The notes beneath the pieces were generated by a model, which saw nothing but the letters and a program-made list of their open reading frames with translations, did not search any database and was not told the origin of the DNA. The position numbers and the translations under genes were made by a program. Shown piece by piece: positions 1 to 11,461 of a DNA stretch of 64,000 bases. How positions within the stretch are numbered: the first letter of the stretch is position 1; each line of letters opens with the position of its first letter. The DNA comes from Massospora cicadina (lineage: Eukaryota; Entomophthoromycota; Entomophthoromycetes; Entomophthorales; Entomophthoraceae), in NCBI GenBank assembly GCA_022478985.1, contig JAKSZP010009548.1, positions 1 to 64,000 on the forward strand, in the 5' to 3' direction.

Positions 1-1708
1 AAGGGCACCCAGAACAAGTTACTTGATGCTCTATCCTGAAATCCTGCCCTAGCCCCTGACCTAGAACTAGTTGATGCCCACAATACTCAGGTGTTGATTC
101 ATCTGGAACAGGTGAAGAAGTACCCCCTGTACAATCCCCCGCTTGTTTATTATGAAGCCTTTAGAAGAGGATGCTGATACCCCTGCCAGCATTATATTGT
201 CCCAACCTCTTTCAGCTGACTACAATAAGATTAAGAAGACCTTTCATAGAAATAGCGAATCCCTGGACAAAGGCTACCAGTTGCTGGATGGGTTCATCCT
301 TTATCAAGGCAAGTGGTGAGTACCATCTAGGCCCCCGCATGAGGAAGTGATCTGCAAAGATCATGACCCTCCAACTTCTGGCCATCCTGGCAAGGATAAG
401 ACGCTTGAGCTGGTCCGCCGCTCCTACAATAGGAAGGGTATTTCCACAGATGTGGAAAAATCACAAAAACCTGCTTGATGTGTAACCGGTCAAAGCCAAG
501 CCGCCTGATGAGTGCTTGGTTGCTTGTTCCCCTCCAAGCTGCTAAGGGCCCCTGGACATCAGTGTCTGTCAATTTAATTGTGGAACTCCCCTTGTCCCAG
601 GGCTATGATGCAGTAATGATTGTGGTGGACCATTTCACAATGGTTCACACTTCATCCCCTGAAACACCACAATTACTTCAGTTGAGACATCCCGCCTTTT
701 TGTAGACCACATCTTTTGCTTACTTGGTCTCCCAAGGGGATTATCAGCGATTAGGGCCCACATTTTACCTATCAGTTCTGGGAAGCCCTTATTTCCATCC
801 TTAGCATCCGCTCCTGACATTACACAGCCTAACACCCCCATTCAGAGGGACAGACGAAGAAGGCGAACCAAGGTTAGGAGCAATTCTTGCATTTCCATTC
901 TAAAGATGAATAGAACAATTTGTCCTCTTACCTCACACTGGTGAAAATTGCCTAAAAACTAACCTTACCCATACCTCAACAAGCACTTCCCCTTTTTTTG
1001 CAAACTATGGTTAAAACCCCAGTCTCAAACTAAGTATATGAATTGAGTTAACCATAATTTCTGCCAATGAGCGCACTAAGGAGCTCAGAGACATACATCA
1101 GGCAGTGAAGGACCATCTCGTGGGCGTTGTGAGGATCTACAAAACATATGCTGATTGAAAGTGCCGTGAAGGATCTGAGTACAAGCCTGGCGACTTGGTC
1201 ATGGTCAACGCCAAGAACCTCCACCTGAAGCAACCCTGCCGCAAGTTAGGTCCCAAGCGTGTTGGACCCTTCAAGATCCTCAAGATAGTTGGTCCATAAG
1301 TTTACCATGTTGATTTACCTTCCTTAATCAAAGTTTTCAACACCTTACATGAGAGCCTCATGACCCCCTTTGATGGTACCATGCCACCTCTCTCAGATCT
1401 CGCCATAGTGGATGTTGAACCCCAATATGATATCAAAGCCATTCTTGATTCTCGCCTATCCTGATGCCGCCTGCAATACTTGGTGTCCTGGAAAGGATAC
1501 AATGGGATGGAGAACAGCTGGTTATCCTATCAAGACATGACCAATGCTCAGTACCTAATTTGTGACTTCCACACTAGATTCTCAGATGCCCCAAGTCCCA
1601 CCACCCAAACCTCCTTAGCTGCCATGAATCTACCTACTCCCCACAAGAACTTTGCCTTGTCCAATGTCCCTTCAGGTGGTGTAGACCCCGTCCAAGAGCG
1701 GAGGGTGA
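1..1708 (+). pseudogene. Gypsy-1: integrase and chromodomain end of a chromovirus pol (decayed)
   Basis: This is the 3' part of a Ty3/Gypsy pol gene, cut by the window start. The integrase HHCC region lies at about 340-480 (HDPP...SGHPGKDKTLELVRRSY). The core begins at about 550 (PWTSVSV, then GYDAVMIVVDHF). A FANYG motif lies near 996, and the C-terminal barrel-like segment (LGPKRVGPFKIL) at about 1240-1280. A chromodomain follows at about 1425-1600 (YLVSWKGYNGMENSW). Chromodomains fused to integrase are known to direct such elements to methylated-histone chromatin. Several stops and at least two frameshifts interrupt the frame, so it is not functional. The order IN-chromodomain marks it as a chromovirus, related to Gypsy-4 on the other strand (shared KQPC-KLGPK motif). 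Family is secure; the extent upstream of 120 is inferred. Confidence 0.85.
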
Positions 1709-2400
1709 TGTCACAGCTAGTGACATAATTCCTGGTATTTACCGCCCCTCCAAAGCCAAGTCCAAAAAGCCCTTGGAGCTAAGGCCAGAACCCTTAGGAG
1801 CCACTGATGACCTCTCTAAGGTCATTGACAGAAAATTGGTTCTGGCTTTACCAGCCAAGACTGAGGAAAACGGCCCATCTGAGGTGAAAAATCTGGCGGG
1901 AATTGGCCAAAAAATCTGGAAAATCACAAAATATGAGGTTATGGAATTTGGCCAAGTTCATAAAGTTTCGATTTTTGTTGAAGAACAAGAAGTTTACAGT
2001 ATGGATTGGATTTCAATAACCATTTGGAATCTTCCTTTATTATTCTTTTGAATTAGGTCCCATGCCAATAGAGGCTTTGCTTTTCTCGGATACTCTAATC
2101 GATCTAATAAAGTTTAGGATTCGTTGGGCAAGTTTACTACTTTTTCTGGTTATTTTCAACAGAAATACACCTCTCAGAAGTTCCGCAATGTCAAGAATCC
2201 ATTTTATTCTCTAGCTGCCTCTACAGCTATATTCAAGCCCTCCGCCCACTCCATGGCTTATTCCGCTGGCTCTGCTGCTTCCTATTTTACAGTCCTTTGC
2301 TCTAGATTTTATATTATTATTCTCAGTTCCTAAGGCCTTTTGTCCATTATGATTGTGGCAAGTTTGCTATGAGTTTTGCTACATAGATAAATATGGAAAC
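1709..2400 (+). repeat. Putative 3' LTR of Gypsy-1
   Basis: A purine-rich run (GAGCGGAGGGTGA) just after the chromodomain is followed by TGTCACAGCTAGTGAC, the usual context for the start of a 3' LTR. Gypsy-4 has an equivalent junction (GAGGGTAT then TGTCATGG) on the minus strand at 56763. The 5' LTR is outside the window, so the right end cannot be fixed; 2400 is a guess. A 92-codon open stretch at 1773-2051 lies inside and is probably fortuitous. Confidence 0.4.
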
Positions 2401-3480
2401 ATAATACAGACTGTTTAGAATGTTTCTTCTTTTTTTGGGTCACTTGGCCTTGTTGACACACCTTTGGCCTGGGTCTTTCACCTCAGCGACCTTCTGCACT
2501 CCAGTTTCCCTGACATAACCCACCATAAACTTTGGACCCTGAAGCTTGCCAAGTCAGTTGGAGCTTTTTATCAGCTTTCCTGACAATTTAGTGCTTTCTT
2601 CAAGGACCCCTTGAGTACCCCATGAACATTAACAATTAATGAAGACGAGTGAACTTCAAGAAATGACCTCTGATCCAGTGTGAATCGGATAATACCATAT
2701 ATCTTCAAGCCAGCTCTAAGGAAAAGTTTTCTTACTTCAGCAGATAAACACTGTAATATAGTGCTGGGTTTACCAGAAGCTGTTAAGTTCAAGTGTCCTT
2801 TAAAATCTCTCACGCAGGGTCAGTTGGATCTTTTTTTCCAGCTAGCCCAACATACTACTATGGTTTTCTTTAATCTATCTAATATACTTGTTTTAATTTC
2901 AAATTATTTTGCTAGATTATAGATTTAATTTATTTTTAAGATTTCTTGGAACCTCACATTTCACCTATGAATTAGTTTTGGTAAGCTGCCTGAGAGCCAG
3001 CCAACAAAATTCCCATCCACAACCACCATGCCACCGCTCTCTGCCATTATTGTCCCCTAGCTAACTCATTTCTATAATGAGGAAAATGGGCAATGTTCTC
3101 TGTTGTCCACGCATGCAGCCTCCTTTACTCTGCCATCCTTAATATACTGTACCTAAACTTAAACTTTAACTGTTAAAAATATCTGCCAACGCCTCCATAT
3201 GCTTGGAACACATTAAGCAGATCTTTGAGGAGAACCTTGCCTACCTCCCACCACGCAAATTCAAGAGCGAGTGCACAAGGGATATCTTACCTTTGTTGGT
3301 TACTGTTCTGTATGCCTTTCCGTTACAATCATCTCTGGGCTATGCTCCAAGTGCATCAATCTTTTTAAATCATTGTTACAGTTGAGATCAATGTTTCCCT
3401 ATTTTTGAACCCTTTGAAATCTCTTTATCCTTCTCAGGTGCAGAATTTTCATCTCTTGTCCCAGTTGAGGCTTGGAGTGG
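2400..3480 (+). pseudogene. Highly decayed Ty3/Gypsy protease-RT region
   Basis: Two weak pol landmarks appear in the expected order. A segment at about 2750-2810 (CNIVLGLPEAVKF) resembles the end of a chromoviral protease (ILGLPWL). A segment at about 3200-3290 (IFEENLAYLPPRKF) resembles the entry to Gypsy RT (VF...LPPRRPYDH). Everything else is broken. A 55 bp stretch near 2541-2595 has a similar copy at 17890-17940. Gypsy-2 inserted at the right end (AGTGG target). The assignment is tentative. Confidence 0.35.
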
Positions 3481-4630
3481 TGTTGGGATTTTTGCCCATT
3501 TTCCCAGCCTGCTAGATTACCTGGTGTCTCTAAGGTAAAAATTCCCTAAAGCGAAGTGAATTAGAAATTGGTTGGCCCAAATTTTGGAGGAACTACATTT
3601 GGGGGATATTGGGATAATCATCAGGTCATATCAATCGGGGATCAATCCAGATAGATACCTAATATCTCTTCAGGTGGAGCGGCTGACGAAATAGGGGCAT
3701 CTGATAGTGATTAACTATCAGGTGTACCAATTGTGATTGGTCAGGTTTCATCACCAACATATTGGGAATGTATGATGAGTTGCAAGGCGAGTGATGCCGC
3801 CTGCAACTAGAAAATCAAAAAGTTGTGATGTGACCTGCCATAATGGGTAAAAAGTCCCATTACCTAAGTAGGTCGTTAGCCAATTATGGTTAGTTTACTT
3901 GGATCAAGAGGAAAACGTTAGGGACACGTTTCCAACTCTTTCCGTTTGAGGTCTCAAGGATGTCCAATCTTAGAATCCTAGCCAGGGTGGGGAAGACCAT
4001 TGCTGCCGAGATGAGGAAGGGTGATTCAATGGAAACAGCTGCTGTTTCATCAAAGAGGTGTCAATCAAGTGTTAGATGGCCAAATCCCCTATAAATTCTC
4101 TAGGATTTACTATAATAAAAAACACACATTAACACATACACTTATACATACTACTACTTTAGAACATTAATAGTTTTATTGTAGATTCAGTAATAGTTAG
4201 AATATCAGCATCTAGCGTGAAGATTCCATCACAAGAATATTATTTCAGAAGGCAATAATTGGTAGACACTCAGAGAGAAGAGTAGAGATCCAAGTGGGGA
4301 TCTAGAGATGAAGGGAACCATGACTAAGGGATTGATGCCAACTATGTATTGGGCTGAAGGAGACTTTCATCAGAGGATCTTGACGAAGATAGAGTGGACA
4401 GTAATATAGGGAACAAATCCCTACAAGTACGACTATTGAGTATTTAATCAGAAATACTGGCTGAATCGTTGGGCCTGAAAATAGTTCCAACTCAACTATG
4501 GATAATAGTCTACATACTATTATCAGATTATATATTCTTATAACGCGAGGTGCACAAGGAAACTGAACCTGTGCAGTAAAAATATTAATGGGTTGACAAC
4601 CAATAATCAACTCTTTAGTAAATTTTTACA
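3481..4630 (+). repeat. Gypsy-2 5' LTR
   Basis: It starts TGTTGGGA and ends TTTTTACA, giving the canonical TG...CA ends, and is 1150 bp long. It aligns almost throughout with the 3' LTR at 16132-17280 (for example both contain the same AAACGTTAGGGACACG and CACACATTAACACATACAC blocks). Differences are scattered substitutions and a few small indels, so insertion is not recent. A TATA-like and transcription start region cannot be placed with confidence. Confidence 0.93.
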
Positions 4631-4633
4631 AGT

Positions 4634-4651
4634 TGGTGCTCACTACAGGGG
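4634..4651 (+). other. Candidate primer-binding site of Gypsy-2
   Basis: TGGTGCTCACTACAGGGG follows the 5' LTR end by a few bases. It starts with TGG, the complement of the tRNA CCA tail, as in tRNA-primed elements. I cannot name the tRNA by eye. Confidence 0.45.
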
Positions 4652-5540
4652 TAGTTGAGTAGGAGAATCTATCATTTATGTCATATGAAGAGGATGTTTC
4701 CAATTTTTGAAATATGTTACCAAAGGAAGTAACGAAGGTGGAAGGTGAAGAGGATTACCCTCAGTGGCATTCACTCAGCTCAGCAGTGGAGCTCTGAGTG
4801 AAGCAAAATGAAGATACTCAAGTTCAGGGAAAAGGACTTGTAGCCTAGATACAGAACAATCTAGTGCTGCAAGGATACCAGTTCCACTGGATATCTACTT
4901 GAGATAAAGAGTATCAGCAGGGCCAACTTGGGTTGCGATGGGCTTGATGTAGATAGTCCCAAGGAACAGCAGGATCAACTCAGGTTGAAATTGTATCCGC
5001 TTTAAATAGTCCTGAGGAGAGAGTGTTTAGATGAGGCATTGGAAAAAATAAGAAGCAATCAATCTGGAGATTTGGATTGCTATACCAATGAAGAGATGAA
5101 GTCAAATAGGAAATGATTGATCCAAGATAGTGGAGGAAAACGTTTAGATTTAATAACACTCAATCACTGATCAGAAGTTGCTGGAGACGATTTCATTAAT
5201 TTCAGAAAAATTGAATGAAGCTAACGAGTCCAAAACGACCTGTTTAACTAAGGATAGCCATGAAGGCTGAAAACGTTTTCAGAGGAAAAAACGAGCTGTA
5301 CAATTGGATGAAACTGTTGGCTGATAAGATACAAAGATCCAAAAGCATCAGTTGTTGAATAAGAGATGAATTTAGGGCCTGTTGGACGAATTTCCAGTCA
5401 GGATTAAAAGGCCTAATTCAGAAGAATTGCCCAAAGTCAGAAAGTATGGCCTATACATGATTAGACAGCACTGCTGGTCATATAGGGAGAAAGGTCAATA
5501 CTAATTGGTAATATTGAGCCTAAGAGATAATAATTGCAAT

Positions 5541-5733
5541 GTTCCCAGCGGACCTTTGAACCATTAAATAATTATGTCCTGAGATTTTGGTCAAGTCACA
5601 GAAGGGGACCACTGAACCAAATGATTGGTTGAATCTTAAGAGAATAAGATTTTGAGCCATGATAACTGGTAGGTTTAAGTACCCATGACCCAGTCAAGAT
5701 GAAGTGAAAAGAAGAACCTCTGAGCCATTTTGT
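5541..5733 (+). repeat. Internal direct repeat of Gypsy-2, left copy
   Basis: It begins GTTCCCAGCGGACC and matches 14071-14250 in the same orientation, just after integrase. Shared blocks include TGAACCATTAA, ACTGGTAGGTTTAAGT and GAACCTCTGA. Within it a shorter motif (GTCAAGTCC...GGACC-CTGAACCA) recurs, so it has a minisatellite-like character. LINE-A landed 43 bp downstream. Confidence 0.75.
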
Positions 5734-5761
5734 AGATTGCAAGTCCCATTGCAAAAGAAAT

Positions 5762-5776
5762 TTACAATATATATAT
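5762..5776 (+). repeat. LINE-A target-site duplication, left
   Basis: TTACAATATATATAT is repeated exactly at 11039-11053 on the other side of LINE-A. Length and position fit target-primed reverse transcription. Confidence 0.85.
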
Positions 5777-5829
5777 TTGAATTTATCGCGGGGAAGGCCG
5801 ACCATGGGACGGACACTTCTGAATATGAC

Positions 5830-8800
5830 TCAGACGAGACAAAACATAGTACCAGGGGAGGCACCCCAGAGAAGTGATGCTATCTCTTGTTGCCAGCGGG
5901 AACGCCACTTATGGGGAGGGGGAGGGAACGTGTGAAGGGTCGTAGCCACTATTGAGCACGTGTGGAGGAAGGGGTCTGATTTGATAAACCAGACTGGGAA
6001 CCAGGAGGAGACCAGCTGTCGGCGACGCGGTGGGAGATATCCAAACATCCACGCTTGAAAGTGGTCCACCAAATGAGACCAGAATCTGTGGACATCTTCA
6101 GGGAGGGTGGGGATAGATCCAGCGATGGCATCCAAGACAATCGTGTGGATAGTCCACATGGCGATTGCAACCACCAGAGCACGGAGGGAGGGTGGGAGGG
6201 GGAGGCCATTGATGAAGCAAACATATCTCTTGACAGACTGAAGGGATGCGTTTGATCCTGGCCTAGCAGACGTTGGACTTCGCGGCATATCACTTTAGAG
6301 GTGGGGCACTTCTCCAGGCGGTGGAACAGCGTTCCATACTGGCCACACACGACACAGGATGAGTGTAAAGCGTTAGAGCGCTCAGCTGTACGATATACCC
6401 ACCTCAGTCAGCGCCACACATGGGAGCGGATTTGAGGCTGCAACAGAGGATGGTGTGCGTATTTCCAGATAGTCTTTTGGGTTTCAATGGAATAAGGGAT
6501 GTCCATCATGTCCAGGTAGTCCACCCTGGATAGGACTTGGGGTCGAATGGGGATCACGCCATCATGGATGGGTAGCCCCTGTACCTCTTGTGTGAACTGA
6601 GGAGAGGGGCGGCCTCTTTGGGTTGTATGTCCACTAATACGAATTCTCCACTCTGCGCTTCGCATGGAGAGTAGGATTCGTTTGTAGTGGGTTTTAGTCC
6701 TGTGAGGACCTGTGGCCGATGTGTGTGATGCGAGTTATTTCATCAGGGAGTGGGGGTTTGATGGATTATTGAGGCCCAAGGCTCGGGAGAAGTTGGAGCG
6801 GGCCGCGCGGGACCAGTGTTGGGATGGGAGTGTAGGAGCACTGACGGCCGCGATCCAGGTGCCCAGGATCTTGGCGGCAGGGCTTTGAAGTCAAGCAGGC
6901 CCATGCCACCATGATGATGAGGGCTAAACATGACCTCTAGCCATACTGGTGTAGGGTGGCCTGACCAAAGCCATCCTTGCAGCAAAGCATACAGGGATTT
7001 GAAGAAGCTTGGGGAGAAGGGGATGGCGTGGGCTCCGAACCAGACTTTGGATAGGAGCATAGAGTTGGCTAGAACAACCCTGCCAGTGAGGGTAGTAGGG
7101 TGGGCTCTGAGAGAGGCGATTCGCTTCGTCATGTTGTCCAGTATACAGCACTCCATTACTGCTGACGCGTATCCGCCTGCCTCCATCCACATGCCCAGAT
7201 GGCGTACCAGTCCTATGGTAGGACGTGGCACAAAGGGGAGCACCAGTGGAGCGGTGTGTGTTGAGTTAGTAAGGCGTGGACGTGGGCAAGCAGATTGGCC
7301 GGGTTGGGAACTACTTGCTGGGGCCCAGCAGTTCTGAAACTGACCAAGGAGGATAATTCAATTTTAGAGGCGTTCAGTGCCGCGTTGCTTACCCGGGAAT
7401 ATTCATGGATGAGGGCTTCAAGCGCGCGTGCATCTTTGTTATTAGACACCCCCACTACGCAATCATCTGCAAATGCCATCATTCTGACTGGGGTTTGGCC
7501 TGGCACATGGACCCCAGTGAGGTGGGCATTCACATTTCGCAGTAGTGGGTCAAGGCTGAAGTTGTATAAGAGTGGGCTGAGGGGGTCCCCTTGTCGCAGG
7601 CCCCTTTTGGGTGGACTACTTCCGTTAGGAAGCCTAGGCCACGCACTGCCATTGTTGCAGATTCTGTGAGCAGCATCACCCAGCTAATGAAGCAGGGGGG
7701 TAGGCGGAATTGATGGAGGCAGGCCCTAAGGTATTCCCAGTTTACTCTATCATAGGCCTTTTGTTGGTCCAAGAATACAAGTGCCCCAGAGGCTGTGGAC
7801 TGACACACATTAGCCACTGAGTGCACGTTATCGCAAATCGACCTTCTGGGGATGAAACCAAATTGTTCTGGGGTGATGGTGGCAGATGCTACAGTCCCTA
7901 AACGGTTAGCCATAATTTTGGTTAAAATTTTGGTGTCTGTGTTTGTTAGAGAAATGGGGCACCAGTTGGCTAAGTCAAGCCTATCCCCTTTCTTGAAGAG
8001 TGTGACAGTAAAGGCCTCTTGTCCTCCTGGTAGAAGGCGTGTTTCCAACAGGCTTTGGTTGAGTGAGGCTAGCAGCAATGGGGATATATATTTAAAATAA
8101 TTTTTTGTAGAACTCATATGGAATGCCATCTGGGCCTGGGCATTTTTGGTTTGGCGCACCGCGAATGGCTGTCCAGAATTCATTTGGAGTAATTAAATTC
8201 ATTATTTCTGGGTATCAAAAATGGTGCAGATATGAGCTCGGTCAAGAAATTCTGCCATTTCGGCCAGCTGAATTGGTTCAGCTCAGTATAACTTGGAGTA
8301 ATATCTTTGTGTTTTTTTTGCCACTTTGGCTGGTGTGTCCGCAATGGAATTATCTGATCTTCACACCTGTGTGCAGCCCATCCTCTGGCGTGGTGCAAAT
8401 TTTTTAAGAAGTATGCAGTGCACTTGTCACCTTTAGTGATGCGTGTGGCCCTGTATTGAACACAAACCCGATGTTTGTGTTGCCTTTTGAGTGCATTGAG
8501 GTGGGCGGCTGCCTCTGCCCACTTCCGGCCCCATGCAGGGCTATATCCTGTGGCTGAAATGTTGGACTCCAAGTAGACTAATTCTGCCAGCGCGCGCTAT
8601 ATAACTGCTGATGTGGCTTGTGAGCATCTGGAGGAGAGATGGCAATAGTGGCGGATGGTGTCTTCTTTGAAAGTTGCCCATGTGGAAATAGGGTCCGTGC
8701 AAAATGGTGCAACAAACGATTTCACCAAAGTTGCCTCTTCCACCCATGTGGAAAATTCTGGCGACGTGAGCTCGGGGGGGGCGGATTTTGCACCAATGTG

Positions 8801-9528
8801 GGGCCTTTGCAACTGTGACGGGTAAGTGGTATGTTATCAAGACCAGTCGGTGGTTGGAGAATTCCATTTTCATTGTTTTGAAGTGGGAGATGTGGGGTTG
8901 GAATTTCGCCAGCACTAGAATAAGGTCAATGCGGGTCATGGACCTTAATTGGCCGTTGTAGACATGGGGACGTGTCATGTTTTTGAGCAGTGGGGCATGT
9001 CGCAGCAGGACATCCCTTAGCCCAAGGGTGGCTTTTAGAACGCGTAGTTCTACGTGACCCTGTGGGGCATGGGTGAGGGTGGCCACCGGTCCATTGGTGA
9101 GGTTAGCCAACAGTTCATGTCACCAACTAGGAAAGAATTGGGGGGTAGCGGGAGGGATTTGACCAACAAGAAAAATTCCTGACGCTCATATGCACTGTTT
9201 GGGGCATAAATGTTGACAATTGTGTGCGCAACATCGGCCCATGAGAAGGTGACAACAAGCACTCAGCCATTTAGGAATGTTTCTGAAGATGTAAATTTGA
9301 AAAAATTGTTTTTCCGAATTAGCACCCCACAGTGCTTTGATCAAAAGGATAGGGATGGTAGGAGCATTGTTTTCCAAGCTTCCTCGGAACCTCATGGACA
9401 ATGGGACTCCTGGATGGCCAGGATATCCACGGGTAAATTGTTTTTAAAAAACTCAGTTTCCTAGCCCAGGATGGGGAGGCCTTGAGTCCAGCAATATTCA
9501 GCATCCCTAGGGTGAAGGTTTCCCCCAT
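5830..9528 (-). pseudogene. LINE-A ORF2 (APE endonuclease-reverse transcriptase), broken
   Basis: The ATG at 9528 begins MGETFTLGMLNIAGLK, the endonuclease start. The GDMN motif is at about 9124. The SDH-type motif reads SNH (EFSNHRLV), so a catalytic Asp is lost. RT follows, with a YDRVNWEYL block near 7760-7730, the QGDPLSP-type block near 7580 (partly frameshifted) and FADD at 7473-7462. The C-terminal CX2CX7HX4C finger is at 6356-6306 (CVMCGQYG...HRLEKC) and the frame ends near 5830. Stops and frameshifts occur throughout. ORF2 nicks target DNA and reverse transcribes the element RNA; this copy cannot. Confidence 0.9.
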
Positions 9529-9534
9529 TGCACC

Positions 9535-10941
9535 TTAGGTGCGAGGGGTGGGCCCCCGGGCCCACCAGCCTCTTCCAGGTCCCCACGGGCTTTCACAGCA
9601 GCACGGGTATTAACAGCAACGCTATCAAGTTTTGTTAATTTTTGCGGAAAGGGTCACATTGGCTTTGGCCTTCACTTTTTGTTTTCCTGACGTCGGATGA
9701 ATTTTTTGCGGTGCAGATAAGTTCGGTGCACCATTGAGTGGGGCAAAAAAAAATTTTCAGATGGGATAGGTCCCAAGTTTCAACTGGGGCTTGGGTGCAG
9801 CGATTGTGTGAGATTGAATCTCCCATCAGATCCTTGGATTGAGTGGCCCATTTGGCATGGGCCTCCCAATCTGATTGGGTGATGGATTCCCAAGTTGCTT
9901 CTGCCGTGAAGGTCTCCATGTCCTCCTGGCGTTGTGAGTGTGGGATGGTGGTGTTGGCCTTGGCCATTTCCTTGGCCACGGCCCTATGGGCCTGCTTGGC
10001 CTTCTTCCGCTCCTGCGGGGAGATGGGCTTCTCCATTAGGTAGCAGCCTTGTGCTCCCCACGGGAAAGCCTCCTTGGTGCTTTCAGTTGGTTCATAGTGC
10101 GCCTCTCCGCTGGTCATGGCCGCCGAGGGGTGCTCTTAAAATGTGACGCCCTCTTTGATGGGGCACACATGCGCCTTATGGCCGAACGCGTCACAGTGGG
10201 TGCAAATGGGGGCGCGCTGTCCACGGTTACCCAGAATGGGTGTGTGGTATGCCCTGCGATGTCAATAAAGGTGGAGTGCAGGATCTGGGTTAGGTCCTTT
10301 GCGATCTCCTCAGTTGGGGTCAGAACTGCGATGGCTTTGCTGGTGCACAGGTGTGGCATCAGCGTGAAATGTTGCATTTCGAAAGATTGTATTTTGCCAT
10401 ATATGGTGAGACCATCTTTCAGGTGTTGCTCCAAAATGTCACGTTTTACCATAGTAGGCAAAAAGTCAAACGTGAGGAAAATTTGGTTTTATTTTGTCCA
10501 TCTGGTGCATTTAGTTTCGATGACCCATTGCCCTTTGGGGAGGTCAACCACTATGCGCACTGCTGCAGCCTCGTCTGCTGCTATTTTGCTTTCAAAACCT
10601 AGGTTCAGCCAACCGCATGACATGGAGTGAGGTGCAACGTACACTGAAGTTGGGAAAATTTTGTGTACATCTTCACAAAATTTTTCCCATAGGGCCATTT
10701 TTTGGATGTCCAGATACACACGGACTCCGAATTCCACCAACGAAAGTGGCTGGGAATGTGGCATGTTGATGTACTGGTTGCATCGTGCTTGCCATGTGAG
10801 TATCTCCGGGGAAATTGTGACCGCCAGTTTTTTTAGATTTTTTTCTATTCCGCTGGATTCTCCGGGGCGTTTTCGAATGTTAGAGGCCATGGGCCTTCCA
10901 CCTGCTCCTCTTGCCTTGCTTGCCCAACTGCTCCCAGACAT
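9535..10941 (-). pseudogene. LINE-A ORF1 (CCHC-knuckle nucleic-acid-binding protein), frameshifted
   Basis: The start codon at 10941 opens MSGSSWASKARG and matches the equivalent ATG in LINE-B and LINE-C. An N-terminal conserved region (TISPEILTWQARCNQY, GVRVYLDIQKMALWEKF) is followed by an RRM-like region (FDFLPTMVK...EQHLKDGLTVYGEIQSF in the better copies). A CX2CX4HX4C knuckle lies near 10190. A charged lysine/alanine-rich tail comes last. The protein would coat the element RNA and act as chaperone, as known for LINE ORF1 proteins. At least two frameshifts break it. The stop TAA at 9537-9535 lies 9 bases before, and in frame with, the ORF2 ATG. Confidence 0.85.
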
Positions 10942-11038
10942 GGGCGCAGACTAATCCCCTCTAGGAGATTATCAAACTAGATTTAGTCTTGAATTGAATA
11001 GGTTGCAAAAGTGTTTGCAACAAGAAAGAAAAGTTAAA

Positions 11039-11053
11039 TTACAATATATATAT
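11039..11053 (+). repeat. LINE-A target-site duplication, right
   Basis: Exact second copy of the 15 bp sequence at 5762-5776, directly upstream of the LINE-A 5' end. Confidence 0.85.
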
Positions 11054-11461
11054 ATAATATCACTTTTATGGTCTAAGAGTTTTGGACCTAAGAAGTGACA
11101 AGAAATATGGATGGCCTAATGGAGGAAATTCTACCCTTGATGAGATGAAATTATTGGCTGGGTAGCTAGAAGTATCAACTATTGGTCGATTAAGAGAAAC
11201 TCCTTGATTTGTCAGAAGGCCAGCAAGAGGAGGTGCTCAAATTATTATAAAGTATTGGAGAAAATTCGCCCAAAAACGACCAGAGAATTGGGATACACAT
11301 GAAGTGAATTGCAAGGTCAATAATGGGAAATCTGCCAATCAGGCCTAATTGAGACGATTCTATGTTATAGGGTCTCTCAATGAAATAGGATTACTGGCAG
11401 GGGCGGCCAAAAGCATCAACCTATTGGTTGATCAAGAGCAGCTCACAGATTTGCTGGAAGG

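Larger units (their letters stand above)
4652..5776 (+). other. Gypsy-2 leader/gag region without recognisable gag
   Basis: This stretch should hold gag and perhaps protease but shows no long reading frame, zinc knuckle or DTG protease motif. Together with 11054-11460 it gives only about 1.5 kb upstream of RT, short for gag plus protease. Either gag has been deleted and mutated beyond recognition or this is a gag-less lineage. It ends in the left copy of an internal direct repeat. Confidence 0.5.
5777..11038 (-). mobile_element. LINE-A: full-length two-ORF LINE inserted in Gypsy-2
   Basis: This 5.26 kb non-LTR retrotransposon on the minus strand has a 97 bp leader, ORF1 (nucleic-acid-binding protein with CCHC knuckle), ORF2 (APE endonuclease, RT, C-terminal CCHC) and a 3' tail with GTCCGTCCCATGGTCGGCC then a GATAAATTC end. 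It lies between exact 15 bp duplications inside Gypsy-2. Its 5' end (AACTTTTCTTTCTTGTTGC) is shared with LINE-B and LINE-C and resembles that of LINE-D, so it is full length. Domain order is that of L1/Tad-like fungal LINEs; the exact clade needs a tree. Confidence 0.93.

Noticed and set aside
1773..2051. 92-codon frame after the Gypsy-1 chromodomain
   Set aside because: It lies in the presumed LTR, begins without an ATG and resembles nothing known.
4631..5776. Search for gag and protease of Gypsy-2
   Set aside because: No capsid-like frame, zinc knuckle or DTG motif found in any frame, so no gene is claimed.
10049..10630. 193-codon plus-strand frame (and the matching 26660-27175 frame)
   Set aside because: Both are antisense shadows of LINE-A and LINE-B ORF1, whose minus-strand protein has recognisable motifs.
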